The translations under genes were made by a program, and so were the position numbers. A stretch of DNA of 64,000 nucleotides from Candidatus Heimdallarchaeota archaeon. GTDB lineage: Archaea > Asgardarchaeota > Heimdallarchaeia > Hodarchaeales > Hodarchaeaceae. The notes beneath the pieces were generated by a model. That model did not search any database. It was not told the DNA's origin and saw nothing but the letters and a program-made list of their open reading frames with translations. Positions 8,147-16,937 of the stretch are shown here, piece after piece (within the stretch, counting starts at the first letter, position 1; each line of letters opens with the position of its first letter). Location: NCBI GenBank assembly GCA_020353515.1, contig CP070695.1:3516050-3580049 (forward strand). Direction: 5' to 3'.

Positions 8147-9445
8147 TCAAACCACACGCTCTAGGAGCACTGATTCAATTATAACTGGTCTCAATTTAGC
8201 AATCAATCCCCTAACTTCATTGAGCGCGGATTCAGAAGATGTATAAACCCGAAAAACTACCTCTCCTTTCCGAACAGATTCTTTCTTAGCTAAAATCTCT
8301 ATCCCTGCACAAGGATCGCTAGGAGCTCCTGCAGCTCTAGCAACTTCCTTCAACGCATAATTCGACCAGGTGTGAGGCCACCCATCACTGGGAGCTTTAT
8401 ATTCTAAAACAGGACGATTTTCTAGTTTTTGGTTAAGGCTTTCTGGGGTTACGCTTGGATCTCCACCTTGAGCTTCAATAATTTCTTGCATTTTAGCTAA
8501 GGCTTTGCCGCCATTCAATAACTCACCTGCATATTGTTTACCAAAACCTCGGGGAGTCATTCCAGCCATTTCAAACACAATACCAGCCAGTTCACAGCTT
8601 TTTTCAATTAAAGATGTTGGACCCTTTCCCTCCAGAGCTTCAAGGGCTTCCCGAGCTTCAAGTAGTGGACCAATAGTGTGACCAACTGGAACCGCTGCAT
8701 ACGTTAATGCCGCTTCTGTTTTGATACCTAAGCGATCTGCAAGATCTACAAATTTTCTAGCTAATACACGCCCTTCCTCTTCTGTAGCTACCTTTTCAGT
8801 TCCAATAGGAACATCTAAAACGAGAAAGTCAACCCCCATTGCTATTTTTTTGGCAAGAATCCCTGCAAAAATAAGACTAATAGGATCAATACCTAGAGGA
8901 AATGCCGCATCTTGAATAATTTTATCAACAACTGGAGCTATACCCATTTCATTCCCAGTTACTATACATCCTTTTGTCTCATTAACAATCTCAATTACCT
9001 TCTCAGCTTTAATTTCAACTGGGGCTAGAACACCCATTGTATCTGCAGTTCCACTAGCAGATGTGATCGCATGTGTGGATGTTTTCGGAATTAATAGACC
9101 AGCTGCTGCTAAGATAGGAACAATTAATAAAGTGATTTTATTGCCCGGAACACCTCCGAGACTATGTTTAGCGAACGTAGGCCCAGTAAAATCGAAGATT
9201 CTTCCTGATTCAGCAAAAGATCTTGCCATAACTTCAATTTCATCAAGAGAGTATTTTGTGAAATGTTGTGATAGTACAAAAGCAGATCCGTGATGACTTG
9301 AAATGTTTGAATCCATAAATCCTTGAGTAATTTGGTCAATGTCCTCTTTATCGAAAATTGTAGTACTATCTTTCACTTTATTGATTATTAGTCTATGAGC
9401 GCTCGAATCATATGACTGCTTTAAATCTTTAACGTTTGAAATCAT
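8147..9445 (-). CDS. AMP/thymidine phosphorylase family enzyme lacking the N-terminal domain
   Basis: About 432 residues from the ATG at 9445, chosen because GAGAGGTG precedes it by a few bases; an upstream TTG-type extension to 9487 is less likely. The phosphate-binding core is intact (FAKHSLGGVPGNK, PKTSTHAITSASGTADT, MGVLAP) and so is the C-terminal domain. It lacks the roughly 85-residue N-terminal domain found in archaeal AMP phosphorylase and in its neighbour at 9736, and so has thymidine-phosphorylase length. The usual TADTME motif reads TADTMG. It probably phosphorolyses a nucleoside or nucleotide, but its substrate may differ from AMP. The tandem SIS gene follows in the same direction. 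Confidence 0.85.
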   Translation of the reverse strand: MISNVKDLKQSYDSSAHRLIINKVKDSTTIFDKEDIDQITQGFMDSNISSHHGSAFVLSQHFTKYSLDEIEVMARSFAESGRIFDFTGPTFAKHSLGGVPGNKITLLIVPILAAAGLLIPKTSTHAITSASGTADTMGVLAPVEIKAEKVIEIVNETKGCIVTGNEMGIAPVVDKIIQDAAFPLGIDPISLIFAGILAKKIAMGVDFLVLDVPIGTEKVATEEEGRVLARKFVDLADRLGIKTEAALTYAAVPVGHTIGPLLEAREALEALEGKGPTSLIEKSCELAGIVFEMAGMTPRGFGKQYAGELLNGGKALAKMQEIIEAQGGDPSVTPESLNQKLENRPVLEYKAPSDGWPHTWSNYALKEVARAAGAPSDPCAGIEILAKKESVRKGEVVFRVYTSSESALNEVRGLIAKLRPVIIESVLLERVV

Positions 9446-9588
9446 CTTATGACACCTCTCAATCCTTACAAATAAATTCAATAGCATAATTTCAACATTT
9501 AATTCAAATAATATCTGAAAGGATATTCGTTGGGTTTCAAATAAATCTATTCAGACTGTAGGTTTATTATTAAACCATCCCCACATTT

Positions 9589-9608
9589 ATTTAAATGTAT
9601 ATATACTA
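9589..9608 (+). promoter_or_regulatory. TATA-like promoter element
   Basis: An uninterrupted run of TTTAAAT followed by TATATATA lies between the two phosphorylase genes. The spacing to the ATG at 9615 (about 24 bases from the start of TTTAAAT) would allow a leaderless transcript for the 45-residue frame there. On the other strand it could serve the phosphorylase at 8147-9445. Assigned by pattern alone. Confidence 0.35.
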
Positions 9609-9614
9609 AGAAAA

Positions 9615-9752
9615 ATGATTTACAAAAGAATAGACCTTATTTCTGTACGAAATGCTTCGGAAAAACTGTATCGATGTCAACGTGTTTTGCTTAAAGTGAA
9701 GAATAGCTTAAAAAATCCCCAAGTCCTAATCAGGATTAGACGCGACCTATAA
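9615..9752 (+). CDS. Possible 45-residue basic small protein
   Basis: An ATG-started frame of 45 residues rich in Arg and Lys (MIYKRIDLISVRNASEKLYR at its start, VLIRIRRDL at its end). It lies just behind a TATA-like element and overlaps the last 17 bases of the antisense phosphorylase at 9736. No ribosome-binding site is seen, so it would have to be leaderless. The length is within chance range for this base composition. It resembles nothing I recognise. Confidence 0.2.
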   Translation: MIYKRIDLISVRNASEKLYRCQRVLLKVKNSLKNPQVLIRIRRDL

Positions 9753-11298
9753 GCATCCCTTCAATTGTTATTGGATTTAATTTAGCGAATTTTCCTTCTG
9801 CTGCAGATAAACGAGATTCTGATGAAGAATGAATACGAATAAGCGATTCTCCACGTTTAACTGCGTCTTTTTTCTTCAGAAAATAAATTCCAGCACCTTT
9901 ATCTTTAGGACATCCAGCAGTCCGCGCAATTTCAGCAATTTTCACATTATCTATCTCAACAATCCAACCGGAGCTGGGACTTAAGATCTCACAGAAATGT
10001 TCTCCTACAGGAATATCGTCTGGTTTTAAGTTCTTATCACCACCTTGGGCTTCAAGAATCTCATAGAATTTATCTAGGGCTTGTCCATCATTAAGAATTT
10101 GCTTAGCGTACTCTCGTCCCTGACCCCGAAGTGCCTTACCTGCCATTTCAAGTAAAATCCCTGATAATTCACATGATTTTTCTATAAGTGAGGAAGGGCC
10201 TTCCCGAGGTTTCATCAAAGTCCTGAGCGCTTCCCGTGCTTCTAATCCTGAACCAACGCTATGGCCTACTGGATGCGCACCAAACGTGATACCACTCTCA
10301 ACTCGAATCCCTAATCTACGACCAAGTTCAGCAAAATCACGGCCCAATGCCTGCGCAGTTCCGATATCTGCTATTTTCGTTCCATGCCCTGTTGGCAAAT
10401 CCATCACTAGGAAGTGAATGCCTGTAGCTAACTTCTTTGACATGATAGAGGCAAGCATCATTGATGAAGGGTTAACTCCTAAAGGAAATTCAACATCTCT
10501 GATTAAAATGTCATCTGCAGGTGCTAAATTGAAACCTCCTCCCCATACAATCATACCTCGTGTTTTTTGAGATATCTCAACTAACTCTTCAGCTGAAAAT
10601 ACTACATCGCACCCAAACGCTTCCATTGTATCAGCTGTTCCAGATGGACTTGTTATTGCACGGCTACTTGTTTTAGGTATTAACAATCCCGCAGCTGCGA
10701 TTATAGGAACAATGAGAAGGGAAACTTTGTTTCCAGGGACCCCACCTGTCGAGTGTTTTCCAAAACAAGTCTCCTGTCCGAAATCTATCATCTCTCCTGT
10801 TTGAGCCATGGCTCTAGACAACTCTTCTATTTCATCCATGTTAAAAGGGTCAAAGACTTGGGACAGTACGAATGCGGTTTTTTCTAATTGACTTAAGCGA
10901 TGATGAGCAATATCATTTACTATCATTGCAATTTCATTTTGTTTGAAAGGACGTTTTTGAACCATACGTTTCCTAAGTAACCAATAACTGTCTGGTGGTG
11001 TTCTACTAAGTGGTAGAACTTGGATCTTTGCCCCTTCATCAATTTCCAATTCAACTAACGTTTCACCTGAAACCCAGATCTCTGCAAGTGGAACATGATC
11101 CGATAATACAATATGTTCTGTGAAAATAGTACGTGTTTCACTTATCAATTGTACTTGTGGATTTTTAAAAGCCCCTTTGAATAATCCCGCCTCTGGAGAC
11201 AGGATTACAGTATTTTTAGGGAAGATCTGAGCTTTTTCTACAATAAATTCGCGAATATCTGAAGGCTTTTTTATTGGGGTAAGGGACATTATGAACAC
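9736..11298 (-). CDS. deoA: AMP phosphorylase (archaeal type)
   Basis: A 520-residue enzyme with the full archaeal architecture: an N-terminal domain of about 85 residues, then a glycosyltransferase-like helical domain and a phosphate-binding domain with FGKHSTGGVPGNK, PKTSSRAITSPSGTADTME and GHSVGSGLEAREAL, then the C-terminal domain ending EGMLIGRV. The family converts AMP plus phosphate to adenine and ribose 1,5-bisphosphate, the first step of the archaeal pentose-bisphosphate route that feeds Rubisco. Neither the isomerase nor Rubisco is in this window. The frame opens with GTG at 11298; an ATG three codons in (11289) is an equally good start. A shorter paralogue lies downstream at 8147. 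Confidence 0.9.
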   Translation of the reverse strand: MFIMSLTPIKKPSDIREFIVEKAQIFPKNTVILSPEAGLFKGAFKNPQVQLISETRTIFTEHIVLSDHVPLAEIWVSGETLVELEIDEGAKIQVLPLSRTPPDSYWLLRKRMVQKRPFKQNEIAMIVNDIAHHRLSQLEKTAFVLSQVFDPFNMDEIEELSRAMAQTGEMIDFGQETCFGKHSTGGVPGNKVSLLIVPIIAAAGLLIPKTSSRAITSPSGTADTMEAFGCDVVFSAEELVEISQKTRGMIVWGGGFNLAPADDILIRDVEFPLGVNPSSMMLASIMSKKLATGIHFLVMDLPTGHGTKIADIGTAQALGRDFAELGRRLGIRVESGITFGAHPVGHSVGSGLEAREALRTLMKPREGPSSLIEKSCELSGILLEMAGKALRGQGREYAKQILNDGQALDKFYEILEAQGGDKNLKPDDIPVGEHFCEILSPSSGWIVEIDNVKIAEIARTAGCPKDKGAGIYFLKKKDAVKRGESLIRIHSSSESRLSAAEGKFAKLNPITIEGMLIGRV

Positions 11299-11424
11299 TT
11301 TCTAGATTGATTTGTCTATATCTCAAACATTAGTAGCCCTTTTGCAAAGGCCTAAAAAATTATTTGCAATTGGAAGACAAATGACATTCAAATCGCTTTT
11401 AACATACATATTTGGTGAGAAAAC

Positions 11425-12192
11425 TTGGTAGACCTCTCAGGTATCACCACATTGCTGTTTGACATTGATAACACCCTCTTATTATTTGATGATCATGAAT
11501 TTATTCGGATCTATATTACATCAATCCACAAATATTTCAAAGAAGAACAACCGAATCTTGAGAAGTTTATGAGTATTTTTTTAACTTCTACCAATAAAAT
11601 GACCAGAATAGATAAGTCTAATCTTAACAATCTCTCAAAATTCGGAGTTGATTTTGGATCAAGAATTGGTCTTTCACGATCGGAGATCATTAAACGATTT
11701 CTTAGTTTTTATCAAACTGATTTTAGAGAAGTATGTCAAATAATGACTTTACATCCAATAGCAAAAGATCTACTCAAATTAGCATCAAATCATTTTCAGC
11801 TTGTTGCAGCTACTAATCCTCTCTTTCCAACAATAGCAAATGAGACGCGATTCTCTCAGACAGGTTTAGATACTTTTCCATGGTTGGAAATTACTTCAGC
11901 AGAAGACTATCACTTTGCAAAACCTCACATCGAATTCTATGAAGAACTTTTGGTTAGAATTGATAAAAAACGCTCCGAATGTATGATTATTGGTGATGAT
12001 CCAATAAATGATATGGTAGCAGGGAGACTTGGAATAAGGACGTTTTTAGTCAAAACGGATGGACGTGCTTTTGCTAATATAATTAAGACGGATCCGAAAT
12101 ACGAAAATATTGATTTTCCAATAGATTATATAGGAACCTTGGAGGATCTACATAAATCACTCCAACTAAAATACTCATCTAAGTTTGTGTAG
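11425..12192 (+). CDS. HAD-superfamily phosphatase/hydrolase
   Basis: A 255-residue haloacid-dehalogenase-like hydrolase. Motif I with the nucleophilic Asp is at about residues 12-16 (LFDIDNTLLLF), motif II is LVAATNPL near 132, the motif III lysine is in HFAKPHIEFYEELL, and motif IV is MIIGDDPINDM near 190. An alpha-helical cap occupies about 30-100. The TTG start at 11425 is supported by GGTGAG a few bases upstream. Such enzymes dephosphorylate sugar phosphates, nucleotides or phosphoglycolate; the position beside AMP phosphorylase suggests, but does not show, a nucleotide or sugar-phosphate substrate. Confidence 0.88.
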   Translation: MVDLSGITTLLFDIDNTLLLFDDHEFIRIYITSIHKYFKEEQPNLEKFMSIFLTSTNKMTRIDKSNLNNLSKFGVDFGSRIGLSRSEIIKRFLSFYQTDFREVCQIMTLHPIAKDLLKLASNHFQLVAATNPLFPTIANETRFSQTGLDTFPWLEITSAEDYHFAKPHIEFYEELLVRIDKKRSECMIIGDDPINDMVAGRLGIRTFLVKTDGRAFANIIKTDPKYENIDFPIDYIGTLEDLHKSLQLKYSSKFV

Positions 12193-12213
12193 ATAAGACT
12201 AAGAGATAAATTT

Positions 12214-12756
12214 CTATTTAGGCTTAGAAATATGGTTATCATTATACTTTAACTCCCATAACACTCCTAACAAGAAATAATACCCACTTGAGTTTCCAAA
12301 TGTTCTAATTTTCCGAACTTCATGTTCAAATTGTAATTTTTCCTGATTATCCAGCTGAGCTTTTAATAGCTTAATGAAAGGAATTATTTCTGGTGGGAAA
12401 TTCTGATTCAAAAAACGACGAATTAGCTGAGCTGATCTCGAATTTGTGAGCTTTTCAAAAGGTAAATTAGTGAGATATCTAAAAATTTCAGATACCTCTT
12501 TGTTTAAACAATATTTTGCCGTTAGAATTCCTAAAAATAGATCATCAGATTGAGGTGTACTTCCTAATCCATAGCCCAAAATTTGGGATAAATTTCTCAT
12601 TAATGAATCAATTTGTTTCTCCCTCAGATTCATAAAATCTTTTTGAAATTCTTTTAAAGGACTATTTATCATCTGTAGCATATTTTGTTCATTGAGAAGA
12701 GGAAATTGGTGATTTAACAATGAATCCAAAGAAGGTTCTTTTCTTACAGGATTCAA
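12214..12756 (-). CDS. DUF2877/AllH-like protein, apparently N-terminally short
   Basis: About 180 residues from a TTG at 12756. Two motifs recall the DUF2877 family (AllH, a subunit of oxamate carbamoyltransferase in purine-derived ureide breakdown): ILGYGLGSTPQSDDLFLGIL near residues 58-77, matching the family's glycine-rich GLTPSGDD loop, and RTFGNSSGYYFLLGVL near the end. Family members are usually longer, about 250-300 residues. The frame stays open some 20 codons upstream of the TTG but meets a TAA before any ATG, so the true start is unclear and the gene may be truncated at its 5' end. It ends 22 bases from the convergent HAD gene. Confidence 0.55.
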   Translation of the reverse strand: MNPVRKEPSLDSLLNHQFPLLNEQNMLQMINSPLKEFQKDFMNLREKQIDSLMRNLSQILGYGLGSTPQSDDLFLGILTAKYCLNKEVSEIFRYLTNLPFEKLTNSRSAQLIRRFLNQNFPPEIIPFIKLLKAQLDNQEKLQFEHEVRKIRTFGNSSGYYFLLGVLWELKYNDNHISKPK

Positions 12757-12953
12757 AACTTCCTCTAAGCATTGAATATGTTGATCTTTTAATTGAAAAA
12801 CCTCAATTGAAAGTTAATTCTCCTTCTTCTTATTTTTTTCTTTCGTGATTTCTGATATAGATCCTCTTATCTCGAAGTTTATTATTTGTATTAAAAGAAA
12901 TCGAAAAGTAAGAGTTAAATTCATTGTTTTATTGAGAGTTTCAGTGGTTTTCA

Positions 12954-13316
12954 GTGGTTGCAGAGAAAATGTCATCGAGAGTAGTAGAGTACTTTAGCAA
13001 TTTTTCTGACTATTATCAAAAAACGCTCCTTAGGCGCTTGATTGTTGGATTAATCATTGGAAGCATACTCTGGTTAAGTCTATTTTTATTATCAAACATA
13101 TTGGCTATTATTCTAGATAATAATATTTGGTGGGATACATTCTTATACGACCTTCCTCTTGTAGGAGCGATTATAGCGTTAATTGTTACCTTACAAATAT
13201 GGGGAATATTACCTCAACCAGCTAATACTGAAGATGACCATCTATTCAGAGAAAACATAGGAAATGAGGAGCACAACAAAGAAGAAGCAAATTCAGAGGA
13301 ATCAGAACTAGATTAG
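12954..13316 (+). CDS. Two-helix membrane protein with acidic tail
   Basis: About 120 residues with two hydrophobic segments at roughly 30-53 and 66-88 and a strongly acidic C-terminal tail (NEEHNKEEANSEESELD). The frame begins with a GTG at 12954; the ATG at 12969 is an alternative start. I recognise no family. It sits alone between two genes on the other strand. Confidence 0.55.
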   Translation: MVAEKMSSRVVEYFSNFSDYYQKTLLRRLIVGLIIGSILWLSLFLLSNILAIILDNNIWWDTFLYDLPLVGAIIALIVTLQIWGILPQPANTEDDHLFRENIGNEEHNKEEANSEESELD

Positions 13317-13341
13317 GTTAAGTGAAAACAATTAAATGGGT

Positions 13342-14409
13342 TTAATCCTTTAAATCAACGGAATTCTCCTTCTTTTCCTGTTCGTATTCTTTTGTATTGA
13401 TATAAGAAAGTGTAGTAACAACCCCAAAGAGAATTAGAGCGCCAATAATCTGTGTTAAAGAAAGTGTAAACCCTAAGAAGATAAAATTAATAAAAATAGC
13501 TAATAGAGGAAAAGCTAGCTCAGCTAAACCACTAACAGAAGCTTTTGACCATCTAAGACCAAAGTAGTAAAGAGCCAAAGGAATAATCCCCCCAGTTAAG
13601 ATCGCTGAATAAGTAATACAAATGATTCCAAGCATTGGAATTCCAAAATTGGTTTCAAAAAATCTTGGAAAAGTAGTGAATGATTCGCCAAGAGCATTAA
13701 AATTATCAGGTGTGTATGCCAAGACTATTATATTGAAAAATATTAATATTAGCGCTCCGCCAATGTATCGAAATGTTGTTATATCCCAATAATCAGCTTT
13801 TTCCGTCAATATTCGCCCAAAGACAGTGTTTGATCCCCAAAAAACTGCAGCTATTATTGAACATAAAGCAGCTAGAGCCTCAAAGCTAAATGTAATTCGA
13901 AAAGGATCTTCAAATGCGATTAAAAATATCCCAATAATAGAAAAGAATACTGCAATATAGTAGAACTTTGTAGGTCTTTCTTTCAATAAAATCATTGCTA
14001 CTAGCAAAGTAATTAGAGGTTGAGTTTTTTGAAGTAGGATTGCTACAGTTGGATTCCCTAATGCGAAGGAAATCAGAAAGAAATACAAACCTAATCCAGA
14101 TCCTAGCGAAACAAAAGCAATACTTATCCTTTCTCTGTTTTGAAAATCCTTCAATAAGGAGATAAAATGTGATTTTCCACGACGTATTAAGAGAATAGGA
14201 GTGATAATCAGAACACCAATGATATGTTCAATTGTTACAATAAAAGAAGAAAAACTACTTAATCGTAAAGCACTAGTTATATTCTGCACCCAGGTGTATC
14301 TACTTAACAGTAACGGATAACGGACTGGAGCATCTAATGCTCGCATCGCATTAGCGGTAGCCACAATTGCTGGCCCTATAAAAACTTCTTTTTGTTCGTC
14401 AGGATCCAA
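13342..14409 (-). CDS. EamA/DMT-family transporter
   Basis: A 355-residue inner-membrane protein with about ten hydrophobic helices arranged as two EamA repeats, as in drug/metabolite transporters that export amino acids or other small metabolites. Family marks include NPTVAILLQKTQPLITLLVA before helix 4-5 with the MILLKERPT loop, and in the second repeat YYFGLRWSKASVSGLAELAF followed by FINFIFLGFTLS. A TTG start at 14409 is backed by AAGGGA five bases upstream. The first 40 residues are soluble and longer than usual; the next ATG is codon 22. Substrate unknown. Confidence 0.85.
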   Translation of the reverse strand: MDPDEQKEVFIGPAIVATANAMRALDAPVRYPLLLSRYTWVQNITSALRLSSFSSFIVTIEHIIGVLIITPILLIRRGKSHFISLLKDFQNRERISIAFVSLGSGLGLYFFLISFALGNPTVAILLQKTQPLITLLVAMILLKERPTKFYYIAVFFSIIGIFLIAFEDPFRITFSFEALAALCSIIAAVFWGSNTVFGRILTEKADYWDITTFRYIGGALILIFFNIIVLAYTPDNFNALGESFTTFPRFFETNFGIPMLGIICITYSAILTGGIIPLALYYFGLRWSKASVSGLAELAFPLLAIFINFIFLGFTLSLTQIIGALILFGVVTTLSYINTKEYEQEKKENSVDLKD

Positions 14410-14797
14410 AAAAGTCCCTTCTTACTTTTATATTCGTATAAATAGAGTAGATCGATGATAAATTTATGCAAGGACATTTCAACAAAAAGATCAAGTTCTA
14501 CTATAAATGTTACGATTAAGGAGGAGTTCCTCCAAAAATGAGTATTTATACATTCCTCTCTTAATTATTTCTAATATTAGTTTAAATCGTGAAAATGAAT
14601 CAAAAAAATTGCTGAGAAATCTTGGGTAAATTTGAGTTATGAAGAATCCTTTAATCATAAAATTCACACATAATTAGTAATAACATTAATAAAAACGTAT
14701 AGATTTTCCATCTGAGTGTTGTTTAAAACTAGAATTAAAATAATAGGATGAAGATCAAGAAACGTACTTTATTTTTTTGAGAAAGGTGAGAGATATA
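14410..14797. other. Intergenic region with divergent promoters
   Basis: A 388-base gap between the transporter and the phosphoribosyltransferase, both transcribed outward. It is AT-rich and has no credible gene. The only strong local structure is a 14-base near-perfect palindrome at 14520-14533. The right end carries the ribosome-binding site of the phosphoribosyltransferase. Confidence 0.5.
14520..14533. promoter_or_regulatory. Palindrome GGAGGA-GT-TCCTCC
   Basis: Two perfect six-base arms (GGAGGA and TCCTCC) around a two-base centre, GC-rich in an AT-rich gap. It lies about 110 bases upstream of the transporter start on one side and 265 bases upstream of the phosphoribosyltransferase on the other. 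It could be an operator. As RNA the two-base loop is too tight for the full stem, so a DNA-level role is more likely. Confidence 0.35.
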
Positions 14798-15400
14798 TTG
14801 GTATCTAAAGAGTTGACATTCAGAGCTCCTTCCTGGGATGATATAGAATCAATAACTGTCGAGCTTTATAATTTAGTAAGAAAAGATGGATATTCTCCTG
14901 ACATCATTGCTGGAATAAGTCGTGGAGGATTAGTTCCAGCGAGAATTATCAGTGATCTTTTTCTATGTCAATCTAAAAAACCTACTTTAGCAATTATGCA
15001 GATTGGGTTTTATTCGGGAGTGGGGAAGACAGAAAAAGAACCCATTATATACCAAGATCTCCCAGGACACATACATGGTAAGAAAATTTTACTTATTGAT
15101 GATGTTGCCGACAGTGGGGTATCGCTCGATTTTGCAATGAAATATTTAAACATGAAAAAACCTCTAGAGGTAAGAATAGGTACTCTATACTACAAACCAT
15201 GGTCAATGATAAAACCCCGATATTATGTAGAGGAAACAGAGAGCTGGATAATTTTCCCTCATGAAAGATATGAATTCATGGCGGAACAGTTAAAAAATAA
15301 AGAGATGGATACGAAAGAAGCGAGAAAATTTTTTATGGAAGAAGCTGGACTTCCTGATTACTCAATTAATCAGTTCCTTAAAATTATAAAAAAGAGATAA
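14798..15400 (+). CDS. Purine phosphoribosyltransferase (hypoxanthine/xanthine/guanine type)
   Basis: About 200 residues of the type I phosphoribosyltransferase fold, salvaging a purine base with PRPP to the mononucleotide. The PRPP-binding motif is ILLIDDVADSG near residues 97-107; GISRGGLVPARII near 40 is the other conserved loop. The C-terminal extension (WIIFPHERYEFMAEQL) is typical of archaeal 6-oxopurine enzymes. I place the start at the TTG at 14798 because GAAAGGTGA lies about nine bases before it; the frame is open to 14777. It lies next to PurB and PurA, so purine salvage and AMP synthesis are grouped here. Confidence 0.87.
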   Translation: MVSKELTFRAPSWDDIESITVELYNLVRKDGYSPDIIAGISRGGLVPARIISDLFLCQSKKPTLAIMQIGFYSGVGKTEKEPIIYQDLPGHIHGKKILLIDDVADSGVSLDFAMKYLNMKKPLEVRIGTLYYKPWSMIKPRYYVEETESWIIFPHERYEFMAEQLKNKEMDTKEARKFFMEEAGLPDYSINQFLKIIKKR

Positions 15401-15408
15401 ATCAAGAA

Positions 15409-16722
15409 TTATCTTTTCTTCATATTTCTCTCAATATTCTCTACTACTCGATCTACAATCTCTGGTGCCAAACCAATATACTTTTTGGGATCTAGGATAT
15501 CATCAATTTCTTTTTCCAAGAATATTGTTTTGATTTGTGGATGATTTTTTACTGCATTGACAAAATCATCTTCTTTTGTAAGATCACGTAAGATTTCATG
15601 AGCTTTTTGCCTGCCTATTGAGCTTGTTAGCTTAACTAGCAAATTTTCACTACACTGGCGTCCCTTTAACAAGTATAGATTTCTCTCAACGTTTTCTTCA
15701 TTAATTATCAATTCGTTGAGGAGTTCTTTCATCTCTAGGAGGGAGAAATCAATCAGAATGATAAGCTGTGGGAGGATTATTCGTTCGTTGCTAGAATTAG
15801 ACATATCTCTTTCATGTTCTAATGAAACATTTTCTATTACTGATGGTATTATGGAACGAAGATATCGTGCAATTCCGCAAATCCGTTCTAGTCTCCAAGG
15901 ATTTTGTTTTTGCGGCATTGTTGAAGACCCAACTTGTTTTTGTGTACTTGTTTCACTTACTTCCCCAATTTCAGTCCGTTGTAAATTTCTTAATTCTCTT
16001 GCTAATTTGTCAAGTACTGCACTAACGGCTATTAAAGAGGAAACAAAGTGAAAATATATAACTCTAGGTACAACTTGAGTTGAAATCATAGATGATTCTA
16101 ATCCTAATTTGCGCATGACATCCTTTTCAATTTCACTTGTGCCATATGCTGCATAAGTACCTACTGCACCGGAGAGCTTACCATAAATAACCGTTTCCAA
16201 TAAATTTTCTCTAGTAATATAAAGCTCATTGAGAAAATTAGCGAATTTAAACCCGTATGTTGTTGGGATTGCATGTTTTCCATGAGTTCGGCCGATACAA
16301 ACAAGGTTACGATATTTCTTCGCCAACTGAATTAAAGTATACAATAAATCATCAATATGTTCAAGGAGAAGATTTTTTGCTTCTTTAAGTTGTAATGCTG
16401 TGACAGTATCTTGAATATCGCTAGAAGTGGCTCCTAGATGAATAAATTGACCATAATTTGGACAAACTTCAGTAGCAGCCATTATAACGCTAAAAAGATC
16501 ATGTCGAGTTTCTTTTTCTATTTCTTTTACTCTTTTTAATGATATATTTTCGAGTTTAACATATTTTTCGATTTCTTCCGCTGCTTCTTGTGGAATTTTA
16601 CCATAAACGGCATTAGCTTCAGCTAATTTTCGTTCAACGAGAAGTTGAAGTTCTAGTTGCTTTTCTTCTTCAAAAATATCAGCAATAGGTGTTTTATAGC
16701 GTTTATAAGCAAAAGATGTCAT
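15409..16722 (-). CDS. purB: Adenylosuccinate lyase
   Basis: About 437 residues of the fumarase/aspartase superfamily. It cleaves adenylosuccinate to AMP and fumarate, and SAICAR to AICAR and fumarate, in purine synthesis. The signature loop SSTMPQKQNPWRLERI, which closes over the substrate and contains the catalytic Ser, lies near residue 265. GRTHGKHAIPTTYGFKFA near 150 holds the catalytic His region, and HLGATSSDIQDT is the third conserved region. I prefer the ATG at 16722; a GTG four codons upstream is possible. PurA is divergent across about 215 bases, and the phosphoribosyltransferase is convergent with eight bases between stops. Confidence 0.95.
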   Translation of the reverse strand: MTSFAYKRYKTPIADIFEEEKQLELQLLVERKLAEANAVYGKIPQEAAEEIEKYVKLENISLKRVKEIEKETRHDLFSVIMAATEVCPNYGQFIHLGATSSDIQDTVTALQLKEAKNLLLEHIDDLLYTLIQLAKKYRNLVCIGRTHGKHAIPTTYGFKFANFLNELYITRENLLETVIYGKLSGAVGTYAAYGTSEIEKDVMRKLGLESSMISTQVVPRVIYFHFVSSLIAVSAVLDKLARELRNLQRTEIGEVSETSTQKQVGSSTMPQKQNPWRLERICGIARYLRSIIPSVIENVSLEHERDMSNSSNERIILPQLIILIDFSLLEMKELLNELIINEENVERNLYLLKGRQCSENLLVKLTSSIGRQKAHEILRDLTKEDDFVNAVKNHPQIKTIFLEKEIDDILDPKKYIGLAPEIVDRVVENIERNMKKR

Positions 16723-16937
16723 AACACATGCCACAGAAATTAATTTTCAGAGATCTCATTAGTAATATCAATTAATTAAATACCATTTGAGATGTGAAGA
16801 AATAACACATAAATTTTTTTTGAAAAAGGAAGGAATACAACATAAAAGTAATAAAATGATATGATTGAATTTGTGAATGTACCTCATTTTATGAATTACA
16901 ATTTTTAATATCTTGAATAAACGGAGTTTAGTCTAAG

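Noticed and set aside
8721..9339. Open frames antisense to or within the phosphorylase gene, up to 76 residues
   Set aside because: They lie wholly inside a well-supported gene and have no protein-family features.
14520..14533. The palindrome GGAGGAGTTCCTCC as a transcription terminator
   Set aside because: It is not followed by a T run on either strand and lies upstream of both flanking genes, not downstream.
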